Assembly (NCBI GenBank): GCA_031396505.1
Contig: JANNKX010000370.1
Location: 1 to 10,005 of the forward strand
DNA: 10,005 nucleotides
Source of the DNA: JAAFHS01 sp031396505
GTDB lineage: Bacteria; Pseudomonadota; Alphaproteobacteria; Rhodobacterales; Rhodobacteraceae
Reading direction: 5' to 3'
Within the stretch, counting starts at the first letter, position 1. Every line of letters begins with the position of its first letter. Shown here one piece after another: positions 1 to 6,199 of the stretch. The translations under genes were made by a program, and so were the position numbers. The notes beneath the pieces were generated by a model. The model searched no databases, was not told where the DNA came from, and saw only the letters and a program-made list of their open reading frames with translations.

Positions 1-23
1 GCATCGATGTTGCAAAGCAGGCC

Positions 24-57
24 AAAAACGCGAGGGCCGCCCAGAAGGATGGCCCGC
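24..57 (-). terminator. Probable Rho-independent terminator of tRNA-Asn
   Basis: On the minus strand, downstream of the tRNA, a GC-rich hairpin is visible. Arms GGGCC and GGCCC (plus-strand 51-55 and 34-38) enclose a 12-nt loop. Two more G-C pairs may form below a small bulge. A run of five U follows (plus-strand A's at 24-28). Stem plus U-tract is the classic intrinsic terminator layout, and its place about 30 nt past the tRNA 3' end fits. Found by eye, with no folding energy computed. Positions 1-23 hold nothing I can identify. Confidence 0.55.
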
Positions 58-84
58 TTACGTCTCGTAGTTATTCGAGAATTT

Positions 85-159
85 TGGCTCCGGCGGTAGG
101 GATCGAACCTACGACCAATTGATTAACAGTCAACTGCTCTACCGCTGAGCTACGCCGGA
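85..159 (-). tRNA. tRNA-Asn (anticodon GTT), CCA encoded
   Basis: The reverse complement folds as a full cloverleaf. The acceptor stem TCCGGCG pairs with CGCCGGA. The D arm is GCTC/GAGC. The anticodon stem GTTGA/TCAAT carries the loop CTGTTAA, with GTT as anticodon (plus-strand AAC at 125-127). The T arm is GTAGG/CCTAC with loop TTCGATC. The discriminator base is G and the 3' CCA is genomically encoded. Total length is 75 nt. GTT reads both Asn codons (AAC and AAU). It stands alone here, with its own promoter and terminator on the same strand. The downstream end of the minus-strand hydrolase gene lies 60 nt upstream, so some read-through from that gene is possible. Confidence 0.97.
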
Positions 160-170
160 ACGCGTGGGGT

Positions 171-199
171 GCTATAACAAGGCCTGTCGGGGGCGTAAA
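171..199 (-). promoter_or_regulatory. Probable sigma70-type promoter of tRNA-Asn
   Basis: Reading the minus strand toward the tRNA, a -35-like TTTACG (plus 194-199, 4/6 to TTGACA) is followed by exactly 17 nt and then a -10-like TATAGC (plus 171-176, 4/6 to TATAAT). A TG one base upstream of the -10 resembles an extended -10. Transcription would start about 5 nt before the mature tRNA 5' end, a normal short leader. Assigned by eye from consensus and position. Confidence 0.55.
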
Positions 200-219
200 G
201 GGGGCTTTGGTGGGAAAGA

Positions 220-1095
220 TCATGTTGCGGTGACAATTGGGTCAGGGGCGCACAGGTCAGCACAGGCAAGGTGGTTTCTGTCAACCAGATCAATCACATG
301 GGCCAGCACGTTGCGACGTGCTGCGGGGTGAAGATGGGCAGGCGTGTCGTGGTAGACGGCGGCGGTCAGCGCGGACAGCGTCATGGGGTCGGGGTGCAAT
401 GCGGCGCGCAAGGCTGCCACGCGGGCGCGGCGGTGCTGGGCAAGGGCGATGAGGCGCGCGGTGGGATCGGTGATTTCAGGGCCATGTCCGGGGTACGCTG
501 TCACCCATGGCGCATCCATCAGGCGCGCCAACGACGCCATATAGGCGGCCATATCGCCATCGGGCGGCGAAATCAGCGATGATGACCAGCCCATCATGTG
601 GTCACCGCTGAACAGGCGATGTCCGGCGGCAAGGCACAGATGGCCTGCGGCATGCCCGGGCGTGTGCAGGGCGCGCAATGACCAGCTTTGTCCGGCGATC
701 TGGGCGTCATCGGGCAGGGTGATGTCGGGCTGAAACTGCCGGTCGATGCCTTCGCCGCCATCTGCGAGCCCGCGCAGGGCAAGGGCCTGCATCACCGGAC
801 TGCGCCCGGCATCAAAGCGGCCAAAGCCGAGGGAGGGGGCACCTGTCGCCTTTGACAGCGCAGGGGCAAGGGCGGAATGATCAAGGTGGGTGTGGGTGAC
901 AAGGATATGCGTGATCCGGTCATGCGGGCCAAGTGCACGAAGGATGGCCTGCAGATGCGCGGGCAGGTCAGGGCCGGGATCAATCAGGGCGAGATCGCCT
1001 GTGCCCAGCAGATAGGTGTTGGTGCCGGTGCCCGTCAGGGGTGAGGGGTTGGGCGCGGTGATACGGCGCAAATCGGGGGCAAGCTGGGTGATCAT
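220..1095 (-). CDS. MBL-fold metallohydrolase, LACTB2-like
   Basis: A 291-residue metallo-beta-lactamase-fold hydrolase, probably cytoplasmic, as no signal peptide is visible. The zinc ligands are all present: the HxHxDH motif at residues 68-73 (within THTHLDHS), His148 in TPGH, Asp165 in SGDH, and His204 in PGHG. The N-terminal stretch with N26-T-Y-L and IDPG (38-41) is typical of the fold's first strands. After about residue 215 a helical, Arg/Ala-rich tail resembles the C-terminal winged-helix extension seen in LACTB2-type members, which include RNA or thioester hydrolases. The substrate cannot be told from sequence. The ATG at 1095 has an AAGGGA-like ribosome site about 6 nt upstream. The gene is divergent from the sensor kinase with only 45 nt between starts, so they may share a control region. 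No clear terminator follows the stop. The family call is firm; the reaction is unknown. Confidence 0.92.
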   Translation of the reverse strand: MITQLAPDLRRITAPNPSPLTGTGTNTYLLGTGDLALIDPGPDLPAHLQAILRALGPHDRITHILVTHTHLDHSALAPALSKATGAPSLGFGRFDAGRSPVMQALALRGLADGGEGIDRQFQPDITLPDDAQIAGQSWSLRALHTPGHAAGHLCLAAGHRLFSGDHMMGWSSSLISPPDGDMAAYMASLARLMDAPWVTAYPGHGPEITDPTARLIALAQHRRARVAALRAALHPDPMTLSALTAAVYHDTPAHLHPAARRNVLAHVIDLVDRNHLACADLCAPDPIVTAT

Positions 1096-1140
1096 GCGGT
1101 TTCCCTTTTCACGGCCCGCGTCTGGCGATACTGATCAGAC

Positions 1141-2442
1141 ATGCGCAATCGTCTGAAATTTCTGTGGCCGCGTGGGTTATATGGCCGCGCCGCATTGATA
1201 CTGGTTGTGCCGGTGATCGCAATCCAGCTTGTGGTGTCGACGGCGTTTATCCAGCGCCACTATGAAGATGTGACGCGGCAGATGGTGGCGGGGGTGCAGG
1301 CGGAGATTGCGCTGGTACTGGAGCAGGTGGCGCGTGATCCGGCGGCGGCGCAGCGGTTGGCGGACCATCTGATGATTGGGGTCGAGATGCCGGCCAAGCA
1401 GCCTGCACCTGCCGGGGACAGCTATATCTGGCGCGATGTATCGGGGCGGTTTGTGGTGGATGCGTTGCGGGCGGCGCTGCCGGGGGTGCAGGCGGTGGAT
1501 CTGGCAACCAATCGGCGCGAGGCGCGGATCTGGCTGGATACAGGCGAAGGGCCGGTTTACCTGTCGATCGAACGGCGGCGGGTTTCGGCATCCAATCCGC
1601 ATCAGTTGCTGGTGATCATGATCGCGACATCGATCCTGATGACATTCATCGCCTATATCTTTTTGCGCAACCAGTTGCGCCCGATCACACGGTTGGCCGC
1701 CGCGTCGGAGGCGTTTGGCAAGGGGCAGACGGTTGATTACAAACCACGCGGGGCGCAGGAAGTGCGGGCGGCGGGGATGGCGTTTGTCGATATGCGCAAC
1801 CGGATCGAACGGCAGATCGAACAGCGCACGATGATGCTGTCGGGGGTGAGCCATGATTTGCGCACGCCGCTGACGCGGCTGAAGCTGGGCCTGTCGATGC
1901 TGGATGACGAGGCGGAGGTGGCGGCGCTGACGCGGGACGTGACGGATATGGAACGTCTGGTGGACGAATTTCTAGCGTTTGCGCGCGGCGATGCGGTGGA
2001 AGAGCCGGAGTTGTGCGACCCTGTGGCGCTGGTAAAGCGGGCGATCGCGGATGCGCAGCGGGCGGGGCAACGCGTGCAGGCCGGGCGGATCGACGGGCAG
2101 GGGCAGGTGCTGATCCGGCCCATGGCGGTGCGGCGGGCATTGGACAATCTGGTGGGCAATGCGGTGCGGCACGGCACGAAGGCCGAGGTCAGCCTGACGC
2201 TGACAGACCGGGCGTTGCGGTTGACGGTGGATGATGACGGGCCGGGTGTGCCGAAGGACCGGCGCGACGAGGCGATGCAGCCCTTTGCGCGGCTGGACAA
2301 GGCGCGCGATCCGAACCGGGGGGGTGGGGTGGGCCCTGGCCTGACAATAGCGGCGGATGTGGCGCGCAGCCATGGCGGGGCGTTGCGGCTGGCGGACAGC
2401 CCGCTGGGGGGGCTGCGGGCGGAACTGGTGCTGGCGCGTTAA
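1141..2442 (+). CDS. EnvZ-like membrane sensor histidine kinase
   Basis: A 433-residue inner-membrane two-component kinase of the EnvZ/OmpR type. Membrane segments lie at about residues 16-36 and 156-176, framing a periplasmic sensor region of about 120 residues. A HAMP linker covers about 175-228. The HisKA H-box SGVSHDLRTPLTR carries the phospho-accepting His238 and closely matches the EnvZ H-box. The ATPase domain has an N-box (DNLVGN, Asn336 and Asn340), a G1 box (DDDGPGV, about 364-370) and a G2 box (394-401). In the G2 box the usual G-x-G-L-G-L reads G-V-G-P-G-L: Pro399 stands where Leu is usual. An in-frame TGA at 1132-1134 fixes ATG 1141 as the first possible start, and no Shine-Dalgarno is visible before it. 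No response regulator gene is adjacent, so its partner is encoded elsewhere. EnvZ orthology is likely but not proven, so I give no symbol. Confidence 0.92.
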   Translation: MRNRLKFLWPRGLYGRAALILVVPVIAIQLVVSTAFIQRHYEDVTRQMVAGVQAEIALVLEQVARDPAAAQRLADHLMIGVEMPAKQPAPAGDSYIWRDVSGRFVVDALRAALPGVQAVDLATNRREARIWLDTGEGPVYLSIERRRVSASNPHQLLVIMIATSILMTFIAYIFLRNQLRPITRLAAASEAFGKGQTVDYKPRGAQEVRAAGMAFVDMRNRIERQIEQRTMMLSGVSHDLRTPLTRLKLGLSMLDDEAEVAALTRDVTDMERLVDEFLAFARGDAVEEPELCDPVALVKRAIADAQRAGQRVQAGRIDGQGQVLIRPMAVRRALDNLVGNAVRHGTKAEVSLTLTDRALRLTVDDDGPGVPKDRRDEAMQPFARLDKARDPNRGGGVGPGLTIAADVARSHGGALRLADSPLGGLRAELVLAR

Positions 2443-2501
2443 AGCGGATCACCTTCAATCCGGTTCAGACTGAAGGTGATCCAGGACAAGAACCACCTGT
2501 G
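2443..2501 (+). repeat. Hairpin-forming dispersed repeat, copy 1
   Basis: A perfect 12-bp inverted repeat, GGATCACCTTCA (2446-2457) and TGAAGGTGATCC (2471-2482), encloses a 13-nt loop. A right-hand tail, 2483-2497, ends in GACAAGAACCACC. The same stem and tail recur at 9889-9937, differing by a 10-nt block (2461-2470, present only here) and a few substitutions. The element begins directly after the kinase stop codon and ends 20 nt before the convergent lipoprotein gene's stop. No U-run follows the stem on either strand, so it is not a standard intrinsic terminator, though it could still protect 3' ends or end transcription in a factor-dependent way. Repeat status is read directly from the two copies; function is unknown. 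Confidence 0.85.
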
Positions 2502-2521
2502 TTTGTTGCGTGTTACGTAAG

Positions 2522-3031
2522 TTATTGGACCATCACGAGGATCCAGACGCGTTGGCCGTTTGCGGTATCGGCAATGCCGACACCAAGGCGGCGCATACCG
2601 GGATTGAACAGATTGGTGCGGTGACCGGGCGACGCGAGCCAGCCCGCCATGGTGCCCGCGGGCGTGGGATAGCCAAGCCCTGCGTTTTCAATGGCCGCGA
2701 CGCCCAAAACACCTTCGCGGCCCAGACGGCGGGTGAGGCTGGAGCCGTCTGATCCGGCATGGCTGAGCTTTCCCATGGCCGCGACATCGCAGGCGTGCTT
2801 TTGTGCGGCGCGGGTCACGCGGGCATCGGCGCGCACCGGGGCAAACCCCGAAGCGGTGCGTTCGGCATTGACGCGCGAAAGGATGTCGGCGGCAAACGCG
2901 CTTGCCGCTGCGGGTGCAACGCAAGTGGCGGTTGCGGGCCAGTCGCCCGTATCGGTGACAACCTCGACGGCGGGCGACAGGGTGACGCAGCCGGCAAGCG
3001 TCAGGGCAAGGAGAAGGGGGGAAAGACGCAT
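2522..3031 (-). CDS. CAP/SCP-domain (PF00188-like) putative lipoprotein
   Basis: A 169-residue secreted or periplasm-facing protein. The N-terminus is a lipoprotein signal: Arg2, a Leu-rich core, then lipobox LAGC with Cys15 as the likely lipidated residue. From about residue 48 to the end it matches the bacterial CAP (SCP/PR1-like) domain: RVNAERTASGFAPV, then LSHAGSDG (His91), IENAGLGYPT (Glu115), WLASPGHRTNLFNPGMRRLGVGIA (His137) and a terminal aromatic/hydrophobic strand WILVMVQ. His91, Glu115 and His137 correspond to the conserved cavity residues. Cys37 and Cys81 could form a disulfide. Bacterial CAP proteins are common, but their roles are mostly unknown. I chose the ATG at 3031, because it gives a compact signal peptide; an in-frame GTG at 3043 would add four residues. 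Neither has a clear ribosome site. The gene converges on the sensor kinase. Confidence 0.88.
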   Translation of the reverse strand: MRLSPLLLALTLAGCVTLSPAVEVVTDTGDWPATATCVAPAAASAFAADILSRVNAERTASGFAPVRADARVTRAAQKHACDVAAMGKLSHAGSDGSSLTRRLGREGVLGVAAIENAGLGYPTPAGTMAGWLASPGHRTNLFNPGMRRLGVGIADTANGQRVWILVMVQ

Positions 3032-3105
3032 GAGGGCACCCACGAGAACAAGCTGGCCTCAGGGTGGTACAGGGCGGGCAAGAACGCAATGACGGCGCAC
3101 ACATT

Positions 3106-3135
3106 TTTGTGGGGTGGCCCGCGCGTGGTTGTCAA
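3106..3135 (-). promoter_or_regulatory. Candidate promoter of the CAP-domain lipoprotein gene
   Basis: On the minus strand a perfect -35 TTGACA (plus 3130-3135) is followed after 18 nt by a weak -10-like CACAAA (plus 3106-3111, 3/6). A start about 7 nt on would leave a leader of roughly 65-70 nt before the ATG at 3031. The -35 is convincing by sequence; the -10 is not. No equally good promoter was seen for the divergent plus-strand gene. A small inverted repeat, TCAGG/CCTGA at 3152-3165, lies just before that gene's ribosome site. Confidence 0.35.
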
Positions 3136-3180
3136 ACGCGCCAAGCGTCTGTCAGGCAGGCCTGAGAGTGGGGGACGCAG

Positions 3181-3789
3181 ATGTTTGACGGTGTGATGCG
3201 GAAAATCATTGATCCGGGGCTGAACCGTGTCGGGCGGGGGTTGGTCGCGCGGGGTGTGGGCGCGGATGCGGTCACGATCTTGGGGCTGGCGCTTGGTCTT
3301 GTGGCGGCGGTGATCATTGCGCTGGGGTGGTCGACATGGGCAGCACTTTTGCCGTTGCTGGCAAGCCGGGTGGCGGACGGGCTGGACGGGGCGGTGGCGC
3401 GGGCGAGTGCGAAGACCGACTTTGGCGGATTTCTGGATATCGGCTGCGATTTTCTGTTTTACGGCGCGATCCCGCTGGCGTTCGTGCTGCGCGATACGCC
3501 TGTGAATGGAATGGCGGGGGCGTTCTTGTTGATGACGTTTTATGCCAACGGGTCGACGTTTCTGGCCTTTGCGATCCTTGCGGAAAAGCGTGGCATGCAG
3601 ACGGCGGCGCGGGGCGAGAAGTCGTTGTATTTTACCGCAGGGTTGTTGGAGGGGACGGAAACGATCCTGTTCTTTGTGGCGCTGTGCCTGTGGCCATGGG
3701 CGTTTGCGCCGATGGCCTGGGTGTTCGGGGTGCTGTGTCTGGTGACGGCGCTGGCGCGGGTGATGCTGGCGCGACGGGTTTTCCGGTGA
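3181..3789 (+). CDS. CDP-alcohol phosphatidyltransferase family protein
   Basis: A 202-residue integral membrane enzyme of the CDP-alcohol phosphatidyltransferase class. This class moves a phosphatidyl group from CDP-diacylglycerol (or a similar CDP-activated donor) onto an alcohol, releasing CMP. The signature is present: Asp66-x-x-Asp69-Gly70-x-x-Ala73-Arg74, then Gly82-x-x-x-Asp86-x-x-x-Asp90, giving all four metal-binding aspartates. The spacer between Arg74 and Gly82 is 7 residues rather than the 8 of the textbook motif. About five to six hydrophobic segments follow, for example near 32-50, 52-65, 91-104, 110-134, 161-178 and 179-195. The acceptor alcohol cannot be read from sequence; phosphatidylglycerophosphate or phosphatidylinositol-type products are both possible for the class. 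A GGGGGA ribosome site ends 5 nt before ATG 3181. It appears monocistronic, between two minus-strand genes. Confidence 0.9.
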   Translation: MFDGVMRKIIDPGLNRVGRGLVARGVGADAVTILGLALGLVAAVIIALGWSTWAALLPLLASRVADGLDGAVARASAKTDFGGFLDIGCDFLFYGAIPLAFVLRDTPVNGMAGAFLLMTFYANGSTFLAFAILAEKRGMQTAARGEKSLYFTAGLLEGTETILFFVALCLWPWAFAPMAWVFGVLCLVTALARVMLARRVFR

Positions 3790-3809
3790 AATTGACGGCT
3801 GTCAATTTT
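3789..3809. terminator. Possible bidirectional terminator hairpin
   Basis: A perfect 8-bp inverted repeat, AAATTGAC (3789-3796) and GTCAATTT (3801-3808), has loop GGCT. It overlaps the last base of the phosphatidyltransferase stop codon and ends in a short T-run (3806-3809). It lies between two convergent genes in a locally AT-rich spacer. The stem is AT-rich and the T-run short, so strength is doubtful. The rest of the spacer to 3888 shows nothing else convincing. Confidence 0.5.
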
Positions 3810-3888
3810 CAAGATTATCATTCGAAAACAACGATCAGACGCCAGAAACACGGGTCGAATTAAGGTTTTGATCACACTTCCGGACCGG

Positions 3889-4584
3889 TCAGATGAGGGC
3901 CACCCAGTTTTGCGCAATGCGCAGGCCCGTGGCATCGGCCAGCGCGCCCTGTAGGGCGGCACGGGTGGGATGGGTTGTGATCCAGCCGGGTTGCATGGCA
4001 TCCATCAGGGCGGGAAAGCGGCGGGTCCAGTCGGCCACGACGGCGCGTGATGCCTCGAAATGGAATTGCATGCCATAGGTGGCGCGGGCGATGCGAAAGC
4101 ACTGGTTGGCAGCGCCCGGTGCCGTTGCGAGATGCGTGGCACCGTGGGGCAGGGTGAAGGTATCACTGTGCCATTGAAAGATCGCAAAGCGCGCGTCGAC
4201 CCCGGCCAGCACCGGATCGTCGTGGCCAGCATCCGTCAAGGCGACATCGCACCAGCCGAATTCAGGTGCTGTGCCGATGTGGTTATCGGCACCGTAAGCG
4301 CGGGCAAGCAGTTGTGCGCCAAGGCAGATGCCCAAGACGGGTTTGTCGGCGGCGGTGAAGGCGGCCATCAGGCGGGCAAGCGCAGGCAGGTAGGGGTGCG
4401 TCGCATCGGCGCGGGCGTTCTGTTCGCCGCCAAACACGACGAGCGCATCAAAATCGGCGGCGGCGGGCAGGCGGCCATCGGCCCAAGGCCGGAACAGGCC
4501 AATCACAGCGGCGGCTTGGTGCAGGGCGATGCCGACCTGCCCGTGATGGGTGATGTCCGTATTTTCGACGATGGCGACGCGCAC
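3889..4584 (-). CDS. Class I glutamine amidotransferase (free-standing)
   Basis: A 231-residue, single-domain cytoplasmic class I glutamine amidotransferase of the type often labelled GMP-synthase-like. The nucleophile elbow is LGICLGAQ with Cys87. The other triad residues are His175 and Glu177 in GMQFHFEAS. FGGEQNA (51-57) carries the oxyanion-region glycines, and FQWHSDTF (136-143) is typical of the family. No synthetase domain is attached, so the ammonia acceptor or hydrolysed substrate is unknown; this group also includes gamma-glutamyl-compound hydrolases. The open frame extends upstream into guaB, but I place the start at the GTG at 4584. This gives an N-terminus MRVAIVENTD that opens with the expected beta strand, and it has a GGGGG ribosome site 5 nt upstream. 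It is divergent from guaB across 133 nt and converges on the phosphatidyltransferase. Confidence 0.9.
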   Translation of the reverse strand: MRVAIVENTDITHHGQVGIALHQAAAVIGLFRPWADGRLPAAADFDALVVFGGEQNARADATHPYLPALARLMAAFTAADKPVLGICLGAQLLARAYGADNHIGTAPEFGWCDVALTDAGHDDPVLAGVDARFAIFQWHSDTFTLPHGATHLATAPGAANQCFRIARATYGMQFHFEASRAVVADWTRRFPALMDAMQPGWITTHPTRAALQGALADATGLRIAQNWVALI

Positions 4585-4626
4585 AAATGCCCCCGGACTG
4601 CCCCTTCGGCACAATATGCAGGGGGT

Positions 4627-4665
4627 TTGCGGCCGCAAGGGGCAATTGCCACTTGTCAACGCAAG
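4627..4665. promoter_or_regulatory. Twin palindromes in the amidotransferase-guaB divergent region
   Basis: Two perfect palindromes lie almost side by side: TTGCGGCCGCAA (4627-4638) and GGCAATTGCC (4641-4650). A third, gapped repeat CTTG-N6-CAAG follows (4652-4665). They lie 53-91 nt before the guaB start and 43-81 nt before the GTG of the amidotransferase, a natural place for operators acting on both genes. The overlapping TTGTCA (4653-4658) is a 5/6 -35 candidate for guaB, but no good -10 follows; the opposite strand of the same bases reads TTGACA. Function is inferred from symmetry and position only. Confidence 0.4.
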
Positions 4666-4717
4666 CCACCCATGGAAAGGGGACGCGGCAACACAGACCC
4701 ATCCGCAGGAGACCCCG

Positions 4718-6166
4718 ATGGAGATTCGTGAGGCATTTACCTTTGATGATGTTCTGCTGGTGCCCGCGGCAAGTGCGGTGCTGCCCAGTGATGCGGATAC
4801 CGCGACTTTCGTCACAAAAGCGATCCGGATGAACATTCCCTTGCTATCATCGGCGATGGACACGGTGACGGAAGGGCGCATGGCGATTGCGATGGCGCAG
4901 GCGGGGGGGATCGGGGTCATTCACCGCAATCTGGACACCGAGGCGCAGGCCAATGAAGTGCGCCGCGTCAAACGGTTCGAGTCCGGGATCGTCTATGCGC
5001 CGATCACGTTGACACCGGATCAGACGCTGGCGGATGCCAAGGTGCTGATGGAGCGCTATGCGGTGACGGGCTTTCCGGTGGTGGACGCCATGGGGCGGGT
5101 GATGGGGATCGTGACCAACCGCGACATGCGCTTTGCATCCGATGACCGCACGCCGGTGCGGGTGATGATGACGAGCGAGAACCTGGCACTGCTGCACGAA
5201 CCGGTGGACCGGGACGCGGCGATTTCGCTGATGAAGGCGCGGCGGATTGAAAAGCTGCTGGTGACGGATGGGGCGGGCAAGCTGACGGGGCTTTTGACGT
5301 TGAAAGACAGCGAAAAGAGCGTGCTGAACCCGCATGCCTGCAAGGATGCGATGGGGCGGCTGCGGGTGGCGGCGGCAAGTACCGTGGGGGATGCGGGGTT
5401 TGAACGCAGTGCGGCATTGATTGATGCGGGCGTGGATATGGTGGTGATTGACACGGCACACGGGCATTCCGAAGGGGTGGCGCGCGCCGTGGAGCGGATC
5501 AAGCGGCTGTCGAACACGGTGCAGGTGGTGGCGGGCAATGTGGCGACGGCAAGTGCGACGCGGGCGTTGATTGATGCGGGCGCGGACGCGATCAAGGTGG
5601 GGATCGGGCCGGGGTCGATTTGTACCACGCGGATCGTGGCGGGGGTGGGTGTGCCGCAACTGACGGCGATCATGGATGCGGCAGGGGCTGCGGGCGACAT
5701 TCCGGTGATTGCGGATGGCGGGATCAAGTATTCGGGCGATTTTGCCAAGGCGATTGCGGCGGGGGCGTCCTGCGCGATGGTGGGCAGTGCGATTGCGGGC
5801 ACGGATGAGGCACCGGGCGAGATGATTTTGTATAACGGGCGGTCGTTCAAATCCTACCGGGGGATGGGCAGTCTGGGGGCGATGGCGCGGGGGTCTGCGG
5901 ACCGCTATTTCCAGAAGGACGCGGCGAGTGACAAGCTGGTGCCGGAGGGCATTGAGGGGCAGGTGCCTTACAAAGGGTCGGTCAGTGCGGTGCTGCATCA
6001 GATGGTTGGCGGATTGCGCGCGGCGATGGGATATACGGGCAACGGCACGATTGCGGCGATGCGGGCCAATTGCACGTTCGTGCGGATCACGGGGGCGGGG
6101 CTGAAGGAAAGCCATGTGCATGATGTGCAGATCACGCGGGAAAGCCCGAATTACCGGGTTGGTTAG
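4718..6166 (+). CDS. guaB: Inosine-5'-monophosphate dehydrogenase
   Basis: A 482-residue IMP dehydrogenase, the usual bacterial length. It oxidises IMP to XMP with NAD+, the rate-setting step of GMP synthesis. The N-terminus EAFTFDDVLLVPA is the family hallmark. A tandem CBS (Bateman) insert occupies about residues 93-203, with GFPVVDAMGRVMGIVTNRDMRF and LLVTDGAGKLTGLLTLKD. The catalytic loop GIGPGSICTTR places the nucleophile at Cys302. ADGGIKYSGD (332-341) binds the phosphate. The flap carries the Arg396-Tyr397 pair in DRYF and Glu410 in PEGIEG. All key residues are intact. An AGGAGA ribosome site (4707-4712) lies 5 nt before ATG 4718; the longer open frame upstream is not needed. The methyltransferase gene starts 33 nt downstream on the same strand with no terminator between, so they are probably one transcript. 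Confidence 0.98.
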   Translation: MEIREAFTFDDVLLVPAASAVLPSDADTATFVTKAIRMNIPLLSSAMDTVTEGRMAIAMAQAGGIGVIHRNLDTEAQANEVRRVKRFESGIVYAPITLTPDQTLADAKVLMERYAVTGFPVVDAMGRVMGIVTNRDMRFASDDRTPVRVMMTSENLALLHEPVDRDAAISLMKARRIEKLLVTDGAGKLTGLLTLKDSEKSVLNPHACKDAMGRLRVAAASTVGDAGFERSAALIDAGVDMVVIDTAHGHSEGVARAVERIKRLSNTVQVVAGNVATASATRALIDAGADAIKVGIGPGSICTTRIVAGVGVPQLTAIMDAAGAAGDIPVIADGGIKYSGDFAKAIAAGASCAMVGSAIAGTDEAPGEMILYNGRSFKSYRGMGSLGAMARGSADRYFQKDAASDKLVPEGIEGQVPYKGSVSAVLHQMVGGLRAAMGYTGNGTIAAMRANCTFVRITGAGLKESHVHDVQITRESPNYRVG

Positions 6167-6199
6167 CGTTATCATGGGCTTGTCGCGCGGACCTTACCG

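Noticed and set aside
2443..2501. Repeat copies considered as CRISPR repeats or standard Rho-independent terminators
   Set aside because: Only two copies 7.4 kb apart with no spacers, so not CRISPR. No U-tract follows either stem, so not a classic terminator.
4550..4717. N-terminal extension of guaB to 4550
   Set aside because: ATG 4718 has an AGGAGA ribosome site and gives the standard 482-residue protein; the upstream residues do not belong to IMP dehydrogenases.
4585..4920. N-terminal extension of the amidotransferase frame to an ATG at 4920, inside guaB
   Set aside because: The extension overlaps the guaB start and has no domain character. The GTG at 4584 has a good ribosome site and gives the expected family N-terminus.
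4847..6175. 442-codon minus-strand open frame opposite guaB
   Set aside because: It is the antisense shadow of a high-GC gene. The product is His/Arg/Pro-rich with no recognisable domain, while guaB on the other strand is complete.
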